Shown piece after piece: positions 61,201 through 64,000 of a stretch of 64,000 nt of DNA (position 1 is the stretch's first letter; each line of letters opens with the position of its first letter). Under the pieces are notes generated by a model that saw only the letters and a program-made list of their open reading frames with translations, had not been told where the DNA came from and did not search any database. This DNA is from Pontederia crassipes (taxonomy: Eukaryota > Streptophyta > Magnoliopsida > Commelinales > Pontederiaceae). The stretch is taken from NCBI GenBank assembly GCA_030549335.1, contig CM060189.1:52670917-52734916 (forward strand), written 5' to 3'. The translations under genes were made by a program, and so were the position numbers.

Positions 61201-63277
61201 CTTATCTGGCGACTAAAAATTCCTCTTCGTATTAAAATCTTTGCATGGCTTTTTAGACGTCAACGACTGCCAACTAAAAACCTTATATCACAATGGTACC
61301 CTACAATAAGCATCACATGCACATTGTGTGAGGATAGTGATGAGAACCTGGATCATCTCTTTTTTGGTTGCACTATGGCAAGAGCTGTATGGAGGGAGGC
61401 AGTGACATACACAACTTCAACGTTGGAGAACATTTTGATTTGGAGGTCATCAACGAGATATCATCATCTATACATCGAAGCAACAACGAGCAATCCCAAT
61501 TGCGTTCCTGTGGTCCATATGGTCTCAACGCAATGGAGTCACATTTAGAGGCGAACGAATTTATACTGAAAACGTAGTGGCATTTGCTAAGCATATGGTG
61601 CATAGTTGGATGGTGTAATATAACATGCTTTGTGTAATGATATGATCCAATGTAACCTACTTTTGCATCAATAAATCTGGATGGTTGCACCTTTTGGCAA
61701 CCATCCTTCCCCTTCTCAAAAAAAAAAAAAAAGACGTTGACACATATGCTAAATGATAAACACATTTAGCAACAATGAATAAATTTTGACGTCTTGATAC
61801 AGAACTCTTGGAAGTTTTTTTAGGAGAAATCTTGGAAGTACTTTTTTTTAGGAGAAATCTTGGAAGTCGTTCAAAGAAGCAATATCTTGAAAGCTCTCTA
61901 GAGGAGAATCAGAAACTACAAAATCAAGTGAACTCGATCTTGTATTCTTCTATGCTCAGTGTTCCTGATAAAAGATGCCTTTAATAACCATGTTCTTAGG
62001 TCATGATTAATCTAATTGAAAGGGTAATGGACCCATGTAGCTGAACAAAATAGCTAAACATCCTCTAAAAGAAGTTAGAGATTCATGATTCTTTGTGGCT
62101 GCTGTTAATGATGCTGATGGACTGGTGGTAGTCCAGTGTTCTCAACATGCATTCATTTTGTATTCACAATTTCTTTTTGAGATTGTTGTATTCACAATGT
62201 TTCGTCATTGGGTTTACTCTTTACCGCAAACACTGTGTAGTATGCTACAGTCTGAAGGCTATATGCCCAGGAAATGGCACAATGTTCTGTATGCTGATTC
62301 ATCACATGAGCTTCTGTAAATACTGTCAAGATAAGCTGCATCACGATAGTGAACTTAAAGAATGTAGCAGTAGCATCCTAGTTCTACTTAAGAAAGCTGA
62401 AGGTTTCTATTTCTTATTACCTGATATTAAAAGTGACTGTGTTTTGGATTGTTTAGGCTTTTTTCTTATTTCCTGGGGTTGTCTGCCTCATTGCATTCTT
62501 TTGCCCTTTGATCCTGTGTTCTTTAACAAGATAAGCACCAGAAATCTCAAACGTTCCTGGACGGAGACACAAGATCTTGGTCTTGACTGTGCTGGAGAAT
62601 TACATTATCCTCTGTATCCTATGATATGCTTTGTTTATGCTTATACATTCTTTTACATTATTAAAAGTAAAATATGTCAAAACAATGTTTGTTGAACAAT
62701 ATTTCTAGTTTTTATTGCCTTATCAGAATATCAATTGATGTTATCTCAAGAATTTGGTTGCAAGTGGCATAAGGGATTTGATAATTTTACACAACTTGAG
62801 AGTTCTGAAGTAATTTATGTTGTCCATGTTTATTTTAGAATGCAATTCAAATGTTTAATAGTTTTTATCTGGGATAGTTATTGGGATGTTAACAATTTCA
62901 TGGTTCTCCATGTATCAAGTGCTTTTGCTGGCTCTCTCTAAAAAAGAATAATCTGGGTTGCAATAATAACTTGCATTTCTTGAAGGAAAATAATAAGCTC
63001 AATGACTGAAGAAATAAGTAAATTTATGGGATTTAAATCTTGTATGTCTTTTACTTTGTATTTTTAACCAATCTATTAATAACAAGTTTCTTCATATCTG
63101 AATCCAATCAGCTTGTGTCATGTCTTCCCTTCATTCTGTTTCGCATTGTGGCACTTATGTGCTCCTGCCTTGTAACCTTCCCAGTATACAGATGAAGAAG
63201 TTGAACGCTCTTATGAAGAATTTTATGAAGATGTACATACAGAATTCCTGAAGTATGGTGAACTTGTTAATTTCAAG
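55246..63277 (+). CDS. U2AF35-related splicing factor with CCCH zinc fingers (ZRSR2/Urp type), five exons, incomplete at right edge
   Basis: This matches plant C3H U2AF-related proteins of the OsC3H16 kind. The protein recognises 3' splice sites in the nucleus, in animals mainly for U12-type introns. Exons: 55246-55584, 58638-58796, 58906-59040, 59302-59460, 63185-63277; all junctions are phase 0 with GT/AG. Exon 1 encodes a basic then acidic coiled coil. Exon 2 carries [18 protein letters not shown]. Exon 3 has DRPTSNPL and ends NFGTEQ. Exon 4 has the first zinc finger (C-X8-C-X5-C-X3-H) and [16 protein letters not shown]. Exon 5 starts the RRM ([17 protein letters not shown]). In total 295 codons are present. 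The rest of the RRM, the second finger and the tail lie beyond 64000. The frame is intact throughout, so the gene looks functional. Confidence 0.93.
57190..57343 (-). mobile_element. Au-like SINE, 5'-truncated copy
   Basis: Read on the minus strand it ends GTGGGATAAGCTTTGTTGTTGTTG, the classical 3' end of Au-type SINEs (core ACCCCACCTAGTGGGATAA). It is flanked by the 17-base duplication ATCCAAATGCATAACAA (57173-57189 and 57344-57360). It lacks the 5' tRNA-derived part seen in the next copy. Confidence 0.85.
57361..57557 (-). mobile_element. Au-like SINE, near full length
   Basis: From AACTCCGCCTATGTTTTATAG at the 5' side to AAGGCTTTGTTGTTGTTGTTA at the 3' side (minus strand), about 197 bases. 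It matches the truncated neighbour over the shared part, including GTCGAATCTCATGAACATGG. The 5' part continues without a break into the SCO1-like piece. Confidence 0.82.
57658..57790 (-). pseudogene. SCO1 (copper chaperone) exon fragment
   Basis: On the minus strand the frame encodes [10 protein letters not shown] followed by [19 protein letters not shown] and a DYV ending. This is the thioredoxin-fold core of the mitochondrial copper chaperone SCO1, which loads cytochrome c oxidase subunit 2. The CxxxC copper site, the later histidine and the targeting peptide are not in this piece. Sequence beside it is unlike SCO1, so only about one exon is present. It lies antisense within intron 1 of the splicing-factor gene. 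Confidence 0.85.
58344..58491 (-). pseudogene. NUP205 (nucleoporin) exon fragment
   Basis: On the minus strand: [20 protein letters not shown], then [18 protein letters not shown], ending at a donor-like GAG|GTATTCC. This matches the conserved scaffold nucleoporin NUP205 of plants and animals. The piece is about one exon long and is followed by T-rich, intron-like DNA. It sits in the same orientation as the SCO1 piece although the two genes are unrelated. Confidence 0.82.
59041..59301 (+). other. Intron 3 of the U2AF35-related gene
   Basis: A 261-base intron between GAACAG|GTATGT and ATCCAG|GATAAA. Half of it is an Au-like SINE. Confidence 0.9.
59126..59258 (-). mobile_element. Au-like SINE, third copy
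   Basis: The tail (AAC)n AATAAAGCCTTATCCC (plus strand) and the block GTGGGGTCGGCTACATGGATCA match the copies in intron 1. It is 5'-truncated and carries an internal gap relative to the longer copy. No clear target duplication was found. Confidence 0.82.
59819..61731 (+). mobile_element. L1-type LINE in intron 4, 5'-truncated, with hairpin tails at both ends
   Basis: Flanked by AGACGTGGACAC (59807-59818) and AGACGTTGACAC (61732-61743). The 3' end has the plant LINE hairpin GGATGGTTGCAC-GGCAACCATCC, then an A run. The 5' end begins with a T run and a similar hairpin (GGATGACCACCA, TGGTTGTCATCC), that is, an inverted tail. Coding similarity starts near 59940. The insertion has the same direction as the host gene. 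Confidence 0.82.
59940..61619 (+). pseudogene. LINE ORF2 remnant: reverse transcriptase and zf-RVT
   Basis: Open from about 59940 with [20 protein letters not shown], then [10 protein letters not shown] and QYADDTLFF (catalytic YADD, about 60280), the thumb ([20 protein letters not shown]), and a zf-RVT finger with [18 protein letters not shown] (61315-61375). The frame from 60052 to 61548 is uninterrupted. After about 61430 the similarity ([16 protein letters not shown]) moves to another frame, which stops at 61617-61619. The endonuclease and the front of the reverse transcriptase are absent because of 5' truncation. Confidence 0.85.
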
Positions 63278-64000
63278 GTAACCTGATGCATTTTTTTCCT
63301 TCTGGTTTAAAACATAAGTGCAATTTGCTATTCATGTCGCGTGTTTCCTCTGTTTCCTAATTGAGTAGAGGTACTGGTTGAGGTTGTCAAAGTAAACTTG
63401 TTTGCATATTAATAAGGTTTCGCTGGTGTAGCAACTCATGTTGTGACTTGTGAGCATATTTATATATTTTTTCAGATCTGAAGTTTTGCACCTATCATCC
63501 ACTGCTCGTGGCTCCTGTATCTTAATCTACACATTTTATTGTTTCTTGACAACTGTTTCTGTTATTATTTACAAATGTTCAAGAAATGTAGTATTGTAAT
63601 TTCAAATTTCTTACATAGGGATGTAGCTAAATGATGTAGATTTTGCTTTTTGCTTTTCCAATCTCTGTTGGTTTTAGGTGATAGAATCTAAGCTGTGTAG
63701 TAATCTCAAAGTGTGCCTGTAAACTACGATGGAGTGTAACTGCCTAATCAAATGGCATGCTTCAAGTTTAATCGTTGAGGCATTCTCATTCCTATAGTTG
63801 ATCTCGATTCATTGGTTTGTAATAGTCTACTCAAGCAAGGCTGCTCTCAAAAAAAAAACTCATGAAATAGATTGAGTAAAGTCAATTCCTTATAAAATCA
63901 CAAATATGAGTAATTTGGAATTGCGATTGATGTCAGTAAAATTAGTTGAATCGTAGAGTTAAGTAATGAACCCTTCAATTTTAAGACACTTGTTTAATGT
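63278..64000 (+). other. Start of intron 5 of the U2AF35-related gene
   Basis: The donor AAG|GTAACC at 63278 opens an intron. The next exon, which should encode the middle of the RRM (a VCRNG-type start), was not found before the window ends. No repeat recognised. Confidence 0.7.

Larger units (their letters stand above)
59461..63184 (+). other. Intron 4 of the U2AF35-related gene
   Basis: A 3.7 kb intron from GAG|GTTTGT to TTCCCAG|TAT. It contains a LINE (59819-61731). Bases 61805-61870 carry two to three 28-base direct repeats with TCTTGGAAGT and TTTTAGGAGAAA. The rest (61870-63180) is T-rich; an open frame at 62147-62695 shows no recognised domain. Confidence 0.85.

Noticed and set aside
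62147-62695. Open frame of 182 residues in intron 4
   Set aside because: No recognisable domain; the residue mix is that of T-rich noncoding DNA and it lies between two well-defined exons.
1-64000. tRNA, rRNA or CRISPR-type arrays
   Set aside because: None seen; the tRNA-Asp matches at 4250, 38440 and 41215 are retroelement primer sites, and the regular repeats are phrase arrays or minisatellites.

Overview
The window is nuclear DNA of a flowering plant. Evidence: Athila-type Ty3 elements primed by plant tRNA-Asp, CACTA and Tourist-like transposons, plant L1 LINEs, an Au-like SINE family, and spliced host genes with plant-style exons. The GC-rich first exon of the right-hand gene hints at a monocot, but I cannot fix the species.

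Layout, left to right. Bases 1-13488 are the 3' end and 3' LTR of an Athila-like element (A1). A younger non-autonomous element (B, 2514-10994) is nested inside that LTR. B carries gag and an ATHILA ORF-1-like protein but no visible pol, and its two ends are inverted copies of the same LTR terminus. Bases 13489-16020 are an older gag-plus-spacer fragment (C1), followed by GC-rich hAT-like debris to 16870. Bases 17250-25115 are AT-rich and hold a decayed SIRE/Maximus-like copia element split by a 3.0 kb CACTA element (19473-22517). Next come a Tourist-like MITE (25384-26039) and a solo chromovirus-like LTR (26725-28922). A broken methyl-CpG-binding-domain gene fragment lies at 29700-30574, followed by three copies of a local repeat. 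A minus-strand Athila relative (A2, 35171-40889) sits in another minus-strand LTR element (C2, 40890-43166). Decayed LTR remains, a second CACTA element (46788-50006), an LTR fragment and a dead LINE (51365-53573) follow.

The one host gene that looks alive starts at 55246 and runs off the right edge. It encodes the U2AF35-related splicing factor with CCCH zinc fingers (ZRSR2/Urp type). Five exons are in the window. Its introns hold SINEs, a 1.9 kb LINE, and a probable retroposed chimera joining pieces of SCO1 and NUP205 to a SINE tail.

The most unusual theme is that several LTR families here each carry dense arrays of a family-specific short phrase in the LTR and internal spacer. Examples are TTACGGCCGA in B, CACGGGYCGTTA in C, CACGGCCGTGCCA in the solo LTR and AAGTTATCATT in A. 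All boundaries come from reading by eye; no alignment or database search was run.
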